DNA of 9,269 nt from Oscillospiraceae bacterium (GTDB taxonomy: Bacteria; Bacillota; Clostridia; Oscillospirales; Ruminococcaceae). The notes under the pieces were generated by a model that did not search any database, was not told where the DNA came from, and saw nothing but the letters and a program-made list of their open reading frames with translations. The number at the start of each line of letters is the position of its first letter. Within the stretch, counting starts at the first letter, position 1. The DNA lies in the NCBI GenBank assembly GCA_900768735.1, contig CAAGDZ010000077.1:1-9269 (forward strand), read 5' to 3'. Below are positions 1 through 6,672 of this stretch, piece by piece. Made by a program: the position numbers and the translations under genes.

Positions 1-508
1 CACACCCGCGGGTCTTGCGGCAAAGGAATATATGGACAAGGGCGATTTAGTTCCCGACGAGGTCGTAATCGGCATCTTAAAGGACAGAATTGCCGAGGAT
101 GATGCTAAAAACGGTTTTATACTCGATGGTTTTCCGAGAACGGTTGCTCAGGCTGAGGCACTCGAGGCTATGGGCATAAAGATTGACAAGGTAATCGAAA
201 TCAGCGTTCCCGATGAAAAAATCATCGCAAGACTCTCCGGCAGACGCGTATGCGAGGGCTGCGGCGCTTCGTATCACATTGAATACAAGCCCACAAAGGT
301 TGAGGGTAAGTGCAATCTGTGCGGCGCAAACGTAGTTCAGCGTATCGACGACAAGCCCGAAACAGTCATTTCCAGACTGAAAACCTACTATGAAAAGACA
401 GCTCCCCTCAAGGATTACTACCAGAGCAAGGGCAAGCTTGTCACCGTAGAGGGACAGGAAGAGATTGCCGAAACCTCAAAGCTGACCCTTGCGGCAGTTG
501 AGGCGTAA
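1..508 (+). CDS. adk: Adenylate kinase, 5' end cut by window
   Basis: Adenylate kinase converts ATP + AMP to 2 ADP in the cytoplasm. The reading frame is open from base 2 and 168 C-terminal residues are visible. By comparison with the usual length of about 215, roughly 45-50 residues are missing, including the Walker A loop. Visible hallmarks are a DGFPRT motif (AMP site), an RLSGRR stretch at the LID entry, and a LID zinc site of the form CxxC...CxxC (CEGC and CNLC), followed by QRIDD. The Cys4 LID is typical of Gram-positive adenylate kinases. The TAA stop is followed after two bases by the ATG of map, so the two are cotranscribed, as in the standard spc operon order secY-adk-map. An in-frame ATG at base 32 is internal and not the true start. 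Identification is very secure. Confidence 0.97.
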   Translation, partial: TPAGLAAKEYMDKGDLVPDEVVIGILKDRIAEDDAKNGFILDGFPRTVAQAEALEAMGIKIDKVIEISVPDEKIIARLSGRRVCEGCGASYHIEYKPTKVEGKCNLCGANVVQRIDDKPETVISRLKTYYEKTAPLKDYYQSKGKLVTVEGQEEIAETSKLTLAAVEA

Positions 509-510
509 TA

Positions 511-1278
511 ATGATTCAGGTTAAATCGGCAAAAGAAATCGAAATAATGAAGAAAGCTAATGAGATAGCAGCCGAGGCGCTTATTGTTGCTGGAAACGCA
601 ATAAAGCCCGGAATGAGCACCTGGGAGCTTGATAAAATCATTCATGATTTTATCGTTTCCAAGGGAGCTGTTCCTTCATCTCTCGGCTACGGCGGGTTTA
701 CGGGCAGCGCCTGTATCTCGCTCAACTCAGAGCTTATTCACGGTGTACCGTCAAAGAAAAAGATTATCAGAGAGGGAGACATTGTTTCCGTTGACGTTAC
801 TGCCGAAATAGACGGCTTTAACGGCGATAACGCTTACACCTTCAAGGTCGGCAAGGTATCCGACAGAGCCGAAAGGCTGCTGGAGGTCACCGAGCAGGCG
901 CTTTACGAGGGAATAAAGATGGCGGTTCCCGGCAATCGTATAGGCGACATTTCTCACGCCGTACAGACTTATTGTGAATCACGAGGCTACTATGTGGTTG
1001 AAAAGTATATCGGTCACGGAATAGGTCACGAAATGCACGAAGCGCCCGATGTACCGAATCTGGGCAAGGCAGGCAGAGGACCTAGACTTGTGCCGGGCAT
1101 GACAATCTGCATTGAGCCGATGATAAACGAAACCACCGCAGAGGTTCGTGTCCTCCCCGACAAATGGACGGTAGTTGAGGCAAACGGAAATCTGAGCGCT
1201 CATTTTGAGCACACAATCGCAATAACAAACGGTGAGCCGCTGATTATGACGAAAAGCTCACTGCATCATCCAAAATAA
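511..1278 (+). CDS. map: Methionine aminopeptidase type I
   Basis: Removes the initiator methionine from nascent proteins with small second residues, using two metal ions. The 255-residue length is normal for bacterial type I enzymes without an N-terminal zinc extension. By alignment with the family, the five metal ligands are all present: Asp95, Asp106, His169 (in GHGIGHE), Glu202 (in IEPM) and Glu233 (in HFEHT). The substrate-pocket histidines His78 (in LIHGVP) and His176 (in MHEAPD) are also present. The start two bases after the adk stop is preceded by GAGG inside the end of adk, so translational coupling is likely. The C-terminus ends in an ordinary ITNGEPLIMT strand plus a short basic, His-containing tail. 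Confidence 0.97.
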   Translation: MIQVKSAKEIEIMKKANEIAAEALIVAGNAIKPGMSTWELDKIIHDFIVSKGAVPSSLGYGGFTGSACISLNSELIHGVPSKKKIIREGDIVSVDVTAEIDGFNGDNAYTFKVGKVSDRAERLLEVTEQALYEGIKMAVPGNRIGDISHAVQTYCESRGYYVVEKYIGHGIGHEMHEAPDVPNLGKAGRGPRLVPGMTICIEPMINETTAEVRVLPDKWTVVEANGNLSAHFEHTIAITNGEPLIMTKSSLHHPK

Positions 1279-1289
1279 CGGAGGACTCT

Positions 1290-1562
1290 ATGAACCGTGA
1301 AGCTATTGCGCAGGGAATGGTGGTAAAAAGCATGGCGGGGCATGACAGCGGAAGCTATTATGCGGTCATGCGGGTGGAAGATGGTTTTGCGTATATTGCC
1401 GATGGCAAGCGGCGCAAGGCTGAAGCACCGAAAAAGAAAAATCCGCTGCATCTTCAGAAAACCTCAAAGGTTATCGATGTGACGGATATAACCAATAAAC
1501 AACTTAGAGCAGCTCTGAGGACGTTCGGACTCGGGGCGGACATCGCCGAGGAGAGTGATTGA
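1290..1562 (+). CDS. KOW-domain RNA-binding protein (L14e-like)
   Basis: A small basic protein of 90 residues. Residues 8-40 form a KOW-like beta segment (GMVVKSMAGHDSG...YYAV...DGFAYIADGKRRK), followed by a lysine-rich linker and a C-terminal helix. Its position between map and infA matches that of Bacillus subtilis ybzG, annotated as a KOW-type protein resembling eukaryotic/archaeal ribosomal protein L14e. A role in ribosome assembly or rRNA binding is inferred from fold and context; I know of no direct functional proof. A GGAGG Shine-Dalgarno lies just before ATG 1290. Its TGA stop sits at the infA start region (one-base-offset overlap with a TTG at 1559, or two bases before the TTG at 1565), indicating tight coupling. 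Confidence 0.88.
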   Translation: MNREAIAQGMVVKSMAGHDSGSYYAVMRVEDGFAYIADGKRRKAEAPKKKNPLHLQKTSKVIDVTDITNKQLRAALRTFGLGADIAEESD

Positions 1563-1564
1563 GC

Positions 1565-1783
1565 TTGTCTAAAGAAGATGTAATCGAGGTAAACGGCAAG
1601 ATACTTGAAGCGCTGCCGAATGCTACATTTCAGGTTGAGCTGGAAAACGGACATAAAATTTTGGCTCATGTAAGCGGCAAGCTGCGTATGAATTTCATTC
1701 GTATCTTACCCGGTGATAAGGTTACTGTAGAGATGTCACCGTATGACCTTACCAAAGGCAGAATTACATGGAGAGCCAAGTAA
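1565..1783 (+). CDS. infA: Translation initiation factor IF-1 (TTG start)
   Basis: IF-1 is the single-S1/OB-domain factor that binds the 30S A site with IF-2 and IF-3. Starting at TTG 1565 gives the canonical 72 residues and the conserved N-terminus MSKEDVIEV; the C-terminal SPYDLTKGRITWR motif is also canonical. No ATG or GTG is available near this point. A second in-frame TTG at 1559 would add two residues and sits closer to the AGGAG at 1549-1553 (5 bases against 11), so the exact start is not settled by spacing. Length and conservation favour 1565. The unusual TTG start and the abutting upstream TGA suggest translation coupled to the KOW gene. Confidence 0.94.
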   Translation: MSKEDVIEVNGKILEALPNATFQVELENGHKILAHVSGKLRMNFIRILPGDKVTVEMSPYDLTKGRITWRAK

Positions 1784-1881
1784 TCTTAAACCTTAAAGCG
1801 GGCGCAAGCCCGAAGCCTTGTGAGCGGCGCTGAGGCGCGAGTGATTTTCACAGCTCACTGTACAGGAAGGATGATATTAAA
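1784..1881 (+). other. Structured gap between infA and rpmJ
   Basis: The 98-base gap contains a perfect hairpin with a GCAA tetraloop (CGGGC 1799-1803 / GCCCG 1808-1812). It also contains a possible three-way junction: outer stem GTGAGC 1820-1825 with GCTCAC 1853-1858, enclosing GCGC-TGAG-GCGC (1827-1838) and GTG/CAC (1841-1851). No T-run follows, so it is not a terminator. The rpmJ Shine-Dalgarno (AGGAAGG) follows the outer stem. It could be an RNA-processing site, a repressor-protein site or a simple spacer; the role is inferred from pairing only. Confidence 0.45.
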
Positions 1882-1995
1882 ATGAAAGTTAGACCTTCAG
1901 TAAAGCCTATGTGCGATAAGTGCAAGGTAATCAAACGCAAGGGCAAGGTTATGGTTATATGCCAGGAACCTAAGCATAAGCAGAGACAGGGCTAA
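1882..1995 (+). CDS. rpmJ: Ribosomal protein bL36
   Basis: A 37-residue protein beginning MKVRPSVKPMCDKCK and ending KHKQRQG, the standard bL36 length. It is the zinc-binding (C+) form: Cys11, Cys14, Cys27 and His32 make the zinc knuckle. bL36 is a component of the large ribosomal subunit, stabilising 23S rRNA near the base of the bL12 stalk. The start is preceded by AGGAAGG with an 11-base spacer. Position between infA and rpsM is universal in Firmicutes. Confidence 0.97.
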   Translation: MKVRPSVKPMCDKCKVIKRKGKVMVICQEPKHKQRQG

Positions 1996-2024
1996 GCCCT
2001 ACATTATAACAGGAGGAAAAAGAC

Positions 2025-2396
2025 ATGGCAAGAATTGCTGGTATCGATCTGCCTAAGGAAAAGCGTGTTGAAATCGGATTGACATACGTTTACGGCATCG
2101 GCAGAAAGACCGCTAATGACATTCTGGCTGAGGCAGGCGTAAACCCCGACACCAGAGTCAAGGATCTTACCGATGACGAAGAAACAAAAATCCGTGAGGC
2201 TATTGAAAAGCTCGGTGTTGTTCTCGAGGGTGACTTAAGAAGAAAAGTTGCACTTGACATCAAGCGCCTTGTTGAAATCAACTGCTACAGAGGAACACGT
2301 CACCGCAAGGGTCTCCCTGTTCGCGGTCAGCGTACTAAGACAAACGCAAGAACAAGAAAAGGTCCTAAGAAGACCATCGCAAACAAGAAGAAGTAA
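2025..2396 (+). CDS. rpsM: Ribosomal protein uS13
   Basis: A 123-residue small-subunit head protein that contacts the 50S subunit and P-site tRNA. The N-terminus MARIAGIDLP, the helix-hairpin-helix YVYGIGRKTA, and the basic C-terminal signature around residues 89-113 (RGTRHRKGLPVRGQRTKTNA) are diagnostic. The tail GPKKTIANKKK is the tRNA-contacting extension. A strong AGGAGG lies 8 bases before the ATG. First gene of the classical alpha-operon order S13-S11-S4-alpha-L17. Confidence 0.98.
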   Translation: MARIAGIDLPKEKRVEIGLTYVYGIGRKTANDILAEAGVNPDTRVKDLTDDEETKIREAIEKLGVVLEGDLRRKVALDIKRLVEINCYRGTRHRKGLPVRGQRTKTNARTRKGPKKTIANKKK

Positions 2397-2423
2397 TGCA
2401 CTTCGCAGAAAGGTGGTAAATCA

Positions 2424-2828
2424 ATGGCAAAGGCAACCGCTAATAAAAAGCCTGTTGTTCGCAGACGTCGTGAGCGCAAGAACATCGAAAACGGTGCGGC
2501 TCATATCCAGTCTACATTCAACAATACAATTGTTACTATCACAGACCTTCAGGGTAATGCTTTATCATGGGCATCAGCAGGCGGTCTGGGCTTCAGAGGC
2601 TCCAGAAAGTCTACTCCCTTTGCTGCACAGAGCGCAGCAGAGACAGCCGCTAAGGCAGCTATGGAGCACGGTCTGAAAACCGTTGAGGTTTTTGTAAAGG
2701 GTCCCGGCTCCGGACGTGAAGCAGCAATTCGTGCTTTACAGGCAGCAGGTCTTGAGGTTAGACTTATTAAGGATGTTACTCCTATTCCTCACAATGGATG
2801 CCGTCCTCCCAAGAGAAGACGTGTATAA
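2424..2828 (+). CDS. rpsK: Ribosomal protein uS11
   Basis: A 134-residue platform protein of the 30S subunit near the E site and the mRNA exit. A basic N-terminus (VVRRRRERKNIENG) is followed by the conserved AHIQSTFNNTIVTITD, the GGLGFRGSRKSTPFAAQ segment and the C-terminal signature TPIPHNGCRPPKRRRV. It lies 27 bases after rpsM with an AAAGGTGG ribosome-binding site. Slightly longer at the N-terminus than many homologues, within the normal range for Clostridia. Confidence 0.98.
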   Translation: MAKATANKKPVVRRRRERKNIENGAAHIQSTFNNTIVTITDLQGNALSWASAGGLGFRGSRKSTPFAAQSAAETAAKAAMEHGLKTVEVFVKGPGSGREAAIRALQAAGLEVRLIKDVTPIPHNGCRPPKRRRV

Positions 2829-2836
2829 CAGAAAAA

Positions 2837-2881
2837 CTGAGTGCAGTTTACTCAGAGTCGCGTGAGCGGCAGTTGCCGTTC
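2837..2881 (+). other. Two hairpins in the rpsK-rpsD gap
   Basis: The 92-base gap before rpsD carries CTGAGT/ACTCAG (2837-2842 with 2850-2855) and GAGCGGC-AGTT-GCCGTTC (2864-2881, one G-T pair). Neither has a following T-run long enough for termination. In other bacteria S4 represses its operon by binding leader mRNA, so a regulatory site just before rpsD is reasonable, but I do not see the known S4 double-pseudoknot and this is only a position-based suggestion. GTGAGCGGC (2862-2870) also occurs at 1820-1828 in the infA-rpmJ gap. Confidence 0.4.
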
Positions 2882-2920
2882 AAGAAACGATATTTATTTG
2901 AAAAACGGAGGTACTGACAA

Positions 2921-3517
2921 ATGGCAGTAGACAGACAACCGGTCTTAAAAAGATGTAAGGCTTTAGGAATTTCTCCCATGGTACTGGGATACAGCAAGGA
3001 AACAAACCGTCACGCAAACGCTAACAACAGAAAAAAGGTTTCCGAGTACGGTATGCAGCTCAAGGAAAAGCAGAAGCTGAAATTTATCTACGGAGTTCTT
3101 GAAAAGCAGTTCTATCACTACTATGAGATGGCAGTTAAGATGGAAGGCGTAGCAGGTGAAAACCTGATAAAGATCCTTGAGTCCAGACTTGATAACGTTG
3201 TATTCAGAATGGGTATGGCTATCACAAGAAGAGAGTCAAGACAGCTTGTAACACACGGTCACTTCACAGTAAACGGCAAGAAGGTAGATGTTCCGTCTTA
3301 CAGAGTAAAGCCCGGCGACGTTATTGCAGTCAGCGAAACAAGCAAGAAGAGCCCCAAGTTTGCACAGATTGTTGAACAGACAAACGGAAGACTTATTCCT
3401 CTGTGGCTGGACGTTAATAAAGAGGCTATGTCAGCTAAGGTTACTCGCGAATTCCAGCGCGATGAGCTTGACTTTGAGATTGCAGAACACCTCGTAATCG
3501 AGTTGTATTCAAAATAA
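2921..3517 (+). CDS. rpsD: Ribosomal protein uS4
   Basis: A 198-residue primary 16S rRNA-binding protein that nucleates 30S assembly and helps translational accuracy. The N-terminal segment lacks the four-cysteine zinc knuckle (only Cys12 is present), so this is the zinc-free form. The central KSEYG-like segment, the LKEKQKLKFIYGVLEKQF signature (about residues 47-64) and the S4 RNA-binding domain at about 88-150 (RLDNVVFRMGMA, RRESRQLVTHGHFTVNGKKV) are clear. GGAGGT lies 8 bases before the ATG. Its presence between rpsK and rpoA follows the Escherichia coli and Clostridia order, not the Bacillus one. Confidence 0.98.
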   Translation: MAVDRQPVLKRCKALGISPMVLGYSKETNRHANANNRKKVSEYGMQLKEKQKLKFIYGVLEKQFYHYYEMAVKMEGVAGENLIKILESRLDNVVFRMGMAITRRESRQLVTHGHFTVNGKKVDVPSYRVKPGDVIAVSETSKKSPKFAQIVEQTNGRLIPLWLDVNKEAMSAKVTREFQRDELDFEIAEHLVIELYSK

Positions 3518-3743
3518 TCGCTCGCTTATCTGTTTTGCAAAGACTCTTTCATACCGCACTGTGCGGTATGTATCAGTTATTTTTAATTTACAATTCCGCA
3601 CCGTTTTTACGGGTGCGGAGGGCAAAGCCCGCCAAATCGTAATTTAAAATTAACTGGGCGGTTTTACTTTTGTAAATCCAGCCCGTTCGTAATTCGGGAT
3701 TTTCCCGATTCAACACTAACAAACTTGTGGGAGGGTAAACCAA
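3518..3743 (+). repeat. Hairpin-rich rpsD-rpoA gap, possible palindromic element
   Basis: The 226 bases have no credible ORF but four successive hairpins: CATACCGCA/TGCGGTATG (3550-3570, loop CTG, then a T-rich tract, terminator-like); TCCGCACC/GGTGCGGA (3595-3619); GGGC..GG..TTTAC with its complement (3656-3684, one bulge and one mismatch); and TCGGGA/TCCCGA (3694-3708). The second hairpin is flanked by imperfect inverted arms, AATTTACAATT (3585-3595) and AATCGTAATTT (3635-3645), pairing at 9 of 11 positions. The whole of 3576-3653 therefore looks like a small palindromic intergenic repeat. The gap ends in the rpoA ribosome-binding site GGGAGGG. I see no convincing sigma-A promoter in it. 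Confidence 0.5.
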
Positions 3744-4703
3744 ATGCTCGAAAAAATCGAAAAGCCGGTAATTGAGACCGTTAAGTTAAAACCCGACGGA
3801 ACCTATGGTATGTTCTCGCTTGAGCCATTGGAATGCGGATACGGAAACACACTCGGCAACAGCCTTCGTCGTGTTCTGCTTTCTTCACTTCCCGGCGTGG
3901 CCGTTACTTCTGTAAAGATTGACGGCGTTCAGCATGAATTCTCCACAATTCCGGGTGTAAAAGAGGATGTTACCGAAATAATCCTCAACATTAAAGGCCT
4001 CATTGCAAAAATGTACGGCGAATGCCCGAAAACAGTTTATATTGAAGCTGAGGGCGAGTGCGACGTAACTGCGGGCGACATCAAGACCGACAGCGAAATC
4101 GAAATCCTCGACCCCGGTATGCATATTGCTACCCTCGGCCCCGGCGCAAAGCTCTATATGGAGATTACTCTTGACAGGGGCAGAGGATATGTATCTGCTG
4201 AAAAGAATAAACAGCAGCTTCAGCCGGTTATCGGCATAATTGCTGTTGACAGCATTTATACACCTGTATTAAAGGTGAATTACACGGTTGAAAACACCCG
4301 TGTGGGACAGAGAACCGACTATGACAAGCTGATTATTGAGGTTTGGACTGACGGTACTATTTCCGCAAAGGAAGCTGTTTCATACGCCGCTAAGGTATTA
4401 ACCGACCATCTGCAGCTGTTCGTTGAGCTTTCGGATGAAGCAATTCAGCCTGAGCTTATGGCGGACAAGAGCGAAACAGGCAAGGACAAGATTCTCGAAA
4501 TGACGATTGACGACCTTGACCTTTCGGTACGCTCGTTCAACTGCTTAAAGCGTGCAAACATCAATACCGTCGATGACCTTATCAACAAGTCACAGGGCGA
4601 TATGATGAAGGTTAGAAACCTCGGCAAGAAGTCATTTGAAGAAGTCAGAGCAAAGCTTCAGTCTTTGGGCTTTGACCTTGCGAGTGACGACGACAACAAT
4701 TAA
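3744..4703 (+). CDS. rpoA: RNA polymerase alpha subunit
   Basis: A 319-residue alpha subunit that dimerises to start RNA polymerase assembly and binds UP elements and activators. The N-terminal domain spans about 1-230, with the dimerisation and beta-contact motif GNTLGNSLRRVLLSSLPG (residues 34-51). A short acidic/polar linker leads to the C-terminal domain at about 250-315, with its helix-hairpin-helix. Arg263 in SVRSFNCLKRANI matches E. coli R265, and RNLGKKS (291-297) carries the DNA-contacting Gly-Lys-Ser residues. A strong GGGAGGG lies 8 bases before the ATG. The tail DDDNN is acidic, as usual. Confidence 0.98.
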   Translation: MLEKIEKPVIETVKLKPDGTYGMFSLEPLECGYGNTLGNSLRRVLLSSLPGVAVTSVKIDGVQHEFSTIPGVKEDVTEIILNIKGLIAKMYGECPKTVYIEAEGECDVTAGDIKTDSEIEILDPGMHIATLGPGAKLYMEITLDRGRGYVSAEKNKQQLQPVIGIIAVDSIYTPVLKVNYTVENTRVGQRTDYDKLIIEVWTDGTISAKEAVSYAAKVLTDHLQLFVELSDEAIQPELMADKSETGKDKILEMTIDDLDLSVRSFNCLKRANINTVDDLINKSQGDMMKVRNLGKKSFEEVRAKLQSLGFDLASDDDNN

Positions 4704-4739
4704 AAGTGACTTTCATTTTGTCTGAAAGGAGAAATAATC

Positions 4740-5081
4740 ATGGCAGGTTCAAGAAAACTGGGAAGAACCAGCGATCACAGAAAGGCTATGCTCAGAGGTA
4801 TGGTTACACTGCTTCTTGAAAAGGGCAAAATCATCACAACAGTTGCAAGAGCTAAGGAAGTTCGCAGCGCTGCTGAAAAGATGATTACACTCGGCAAGGC
4901 AAACACTCTGCACACAAAGCGTCAGGTTTTTGCTTATGTAACTAAAGAAGAAGTAGCCAAGAAGCTCTTTGACGAAATCGCTCCCAAGTATGCTGACAAG
5001 AACGGCGGTTATACCCGCGTTATCAAAATCGGCCCCAGAAGAGGCGACGCAGCAGAAATGGCTGTTATCGAATTAGTTTAA
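4740..5081 (+). CDS. rplQ: Ribosomal protein bL17
   Basis: A 113-residue large-subunit protein located near the peptide exit tunnel. The N-terminal RKLGRTSDHRKAMLRGM and the C-terminal GGYTRVIKIGPRRGDAAEM are diagnostic, and the central region is short, as in Firmicutes. It lies 36 bases after rpoA with an AAAGGAG ribosome-binding site. It is the last gene of the alpha operon; a strong terminator follows 16 bases after the stop. Confidence 0.98.
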   Translation: MAGSRKLGRTSDHRKAMLRGMVTLLLEKGKIITTVARAKEVRSAAEKMITLGKANTLHTKRQVFAYVTKEEVAKKLFDEIAPKYADKNGGYTRVIKIGPRRGDAAEMAVIELV

Positions 5082-5097
5082 TTTTTTCATAACAAAC

Positions 5098-5130
5098 AAG
5101 CCACCGTGAGAAATCCTCACGGTGGCTTTT
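5098..5130 (+). terminator. Intrinsic terminator of the alpha operon
   Basis: A perfect 11-base-pair stem, GCCACCGTGAG (5100-5110) with CTCACGGTGGC (5116-5126), loop AAATC, then TTTT. Flanking AA/TT extends the stem. It lies between convergent genes. On the minus strand the stem is followed by CTTGTTTGTT, so it may also help stop the minus-strand polyamine gene. Confidence 0.93.
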
Positions 5131-5152
5131 GTGTATATGAAATTGTATCAAA

Positions 5153-6358
5153 TCAGTCAACCAGAGCGGGGTTGAAGTCCTCTCTCCACGGCAGACCCCA
5201 TTTATTCAGCGCGTCCATGAACGGATCGGGGTCAAACTCTTCGATATTATATACGCCCGGCTTTTTCCACTTGCCGGTCATAACCATCATCGCGCCGATC
5301 ATAGCGGGTACGCCAGTGGTATAGCTTATCGCCTGTGAGCCTACCTCCTTATAGCACTCCTGGTGGTCGCATACGTTGAACACCTTGTAGTGTACCTCCT
5401 TGCCGTCCTTTTTACCGGTGCAGATACAGCCGATATTCGTCTTACCTACAGTCCTCGGACCGAGCGAAGCGGGGTCGGGAAGTACAGCCTTTAAGAACTG
5501 GAGCGGCACTATCTCCTTACCCTCGTACATGATAGGCTTGATAGAGGTCATGCCGACATTTTCAAGGCACTTCAGATGTGTGAGGTAGCTCTGACCGAAG
5601 GTCATGAAGAAGCGTATGCGCTTAATGCCCTTGATGTTGAGTGCAAGCGACTCCAGCTCCTCGTGGTGGAGCAGGTACATATCCTTTTCGCCGACCTCCT
5701 CAAAGTTGTACACACGCTTTATCTCCATCGGCTCGGTCTCAACCCACTTGCCGTCCTCGATATAGCTGCCCTTTGCGGAAACCTCGCGGATATTTATTTC
5801 GGGGTTGAAGTTTGTCGCAAACGGATAGCCGTGGTCGCCGCCGTTGCAGTCGAGAATGTCAATGTAGTTTATCTCGTCAAAATAGTGCTTTTGTGCATAG
5901 GCGCAGAATACGCCGGTAACACCGGGGTCAAAGCCGCTTCCGAGCAGGGCGGTGATACCCGCCTTTTCAAACTTCTCGCGGTACGCCCACTGGTATTTAT
6001 ACTCAAATTTTGCGGTATCAGGATGCTCGTAGTTTGCCGTATCTACATAGTCGGTCTTTGTTTCAAGGCACGCGTCCATAATTGTAAGATCCTGATAGGG
6101 CAGCGCAACATTTATTACGATGTCGGGCTTTTCTTTATTTATCAGTGCTACAAGCTCGGGCACGTTGTCTGCGTCAACCTGCGCGGTCGTGATTTTTGTC
6201 TTTGTGCCCTTTGCCTCAGCCGAACTTTTAAGCGCATCGCACTTTGACTTTGTACGGCTTGCGATACAGATTTCGCTGAATACCTCGCTGTTCTGACAGC
6301 ATTTATGAACTACTACGCCGGCAACTCCGCCAGCTCCGATAATCAATGCTTTTCCCAT
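5153..6358 (-). CDS. Carboxynorspermidine/carboxyspermidine synthase
   Basis: A 401-residue saccharopine-dehydrogenase-fold enzyme. Homologues reductively condense aspartate semialdehyde with 1,3-diaminopropane or putrescine, using NADPH, to give carboxynorspermidine or carboxyspermidine, the precursor of (nor)spermidine in many gut bacteria. The Rossmann motif is GAGGVAG at residues 8-14. Family blocks include CIASRTKSKCDAL, TAQVDADNVPELVALIN, NVALPYQDLTIMDACL, FDPGVTGVF, FATNFNPEINIRE and LKAVLPDPASLG. The start was chosen at ATG 6358 (MGKALIIGAGG), with GAAAGGAA upstream. A longer open frame to 6550 would run through the promoter and add sequence unlike the family. The partner decarboxylase (nspC) is not in this window. 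Which diamine is used cannot be told from sequence. Confidence 0.93.
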   Translation of the reverse strand: MGKALIIGAGGVAGVVVHKCCQNSEVFSEICIASRTKSKCDALKSSAEAKGTKTKITTAQVDADNVPELVALINKEKPDIVINVALPYQDLTIMDACLETKTDYVDTANYEHPDTAKFEYKYQWAYREKFEKAGITALLGSGFDPGVTGVFCAYAQKHYFDEINYIDILDCNGGDHGYPFATNFNPEINIREVSAKGSYIEDGKWVETEPMEIKRVYNFEEVGEKDMYLLHHEELESLALNIKGIKRIRFFMTFGQSYLTHLKCLENVGMTSIKPIMYEGKEIVPLQFLKAVLPDPASLGPRTVGKTNIGCICTGKKDGKEVHYKVFNVCDHQECYKEVGSQAISYTTGVPAMIGAMMVMTGKWKKPGVYNIEEFDPDPFMDALNKWGLPWREDFNPALVD

Positions 6359-6387
6359 GTTTTTACTGTTCCTTTCATTATATCCGT

Positions 6388-6441
6388 GCAGAAAATCTGC
6401 CGTTATGATGTAAGTATACACCATATCGGCGGGAAATACAA
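6388..6441 (-). promoter_or_regulatory. Promoter and leader hairpin of the polyamine gene
   Basis: Reading the minus strand, TTGTAT (6436-6441) and TATACT (6413-6418) are separated by exactly 17 bases, a fair sigma-A promoter about 55 bases before the start codon. The leader then contains a small inverted repeat, GCAGA-TTT-TCTGC (6388-6400). The -35 is weak, so activity is inferred. Confidence 0.6.
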
Positions 6442-6543
6442 GTGGTTTTATACGTGAGGTGATAAATACAAATAAGAGATTTTGTAAAATTTTCGCACGC
6501 TTTCGGAAAATTCGCTTTTCGGGTACAAATTTGCAAAAAAAGC

Positions 6544-6572
6544 TTGACAAATCGTCCTGTGTGTGCTAAAAT
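6544..6572 (+). promoter_or_regulatory. Sigma-A promoter of tRNA-Arg
   Basis: Consensus TTGACA (6544-6549), a 17-base spacer, and TAAAAT (6567-6572), placing the start of transcription about 17 bases before the tRNA. The -10 region GCTAAAATA is the same as that of the MATE promoter at 8165-8193. Confidence 0.9.
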
Positions 6573-6595
6573 ATATTAGTAAATTTCAAAGATGT

Positions 6596-6672
6596 GCGCC
6601 AATAGCTCAGCTGGATAGAGTATCTGGCTACGAACCAGAGGGTCGGGGGTTCGAATCCCTCTTGGCGTGCCA
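6596..6672 (+). tRNA. tRNA-Arg(ACG)
   Basis: A complete 77-base cloverleaf. Acceptor GCGCCAA pairs with TTGGCGT, opening with a G-U pair at 1-72. The D stem is GCTC/GAGT, the anticodon stem TCTGG/CCAGA with loop CTACGAA (anticodon ACG at 6630-6632), and the T stem GGGGG/CCCTC with loop TTCGAAT. The discriminator base is G and the CCA tail is encoded at 6670-6672. The first anticodon base would be edited to inosine by TadA so as to read CGU, CGC and CGA. It strongly resembles Firmicute tRNA-Arg(ACG). Confidence 0.97.

Noticed and set aside
5576..6247. Long plus-strand open frame of 223 codons opposite the polyamine gene
   Set aside because: It is fully antisense to a clearly recognised enzyme, lacks a ribosome-binding site, and its translation resembles no family I know. 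It is a by-product of the codon bias of the real gene.
6478..6540. Repeated CGCTTTTCGGG/CGCTTTCGGAAAA-like motifs upstream of the tRNA promoter
   Set aside because: Short, imperfect AT-rich repeats with no clear stem or spacing pattern; not distinguishable from chance.
6359..6550. 64-residue N-terminal extension of the minus-strand polyamine synthase
   Set aside because: It would pass through the gene's own promoter and its sequence is unlike the family. The ATG at 6358 has a good ribosome-binding site and begins exactly at the conserved MGKALIIGAGG.
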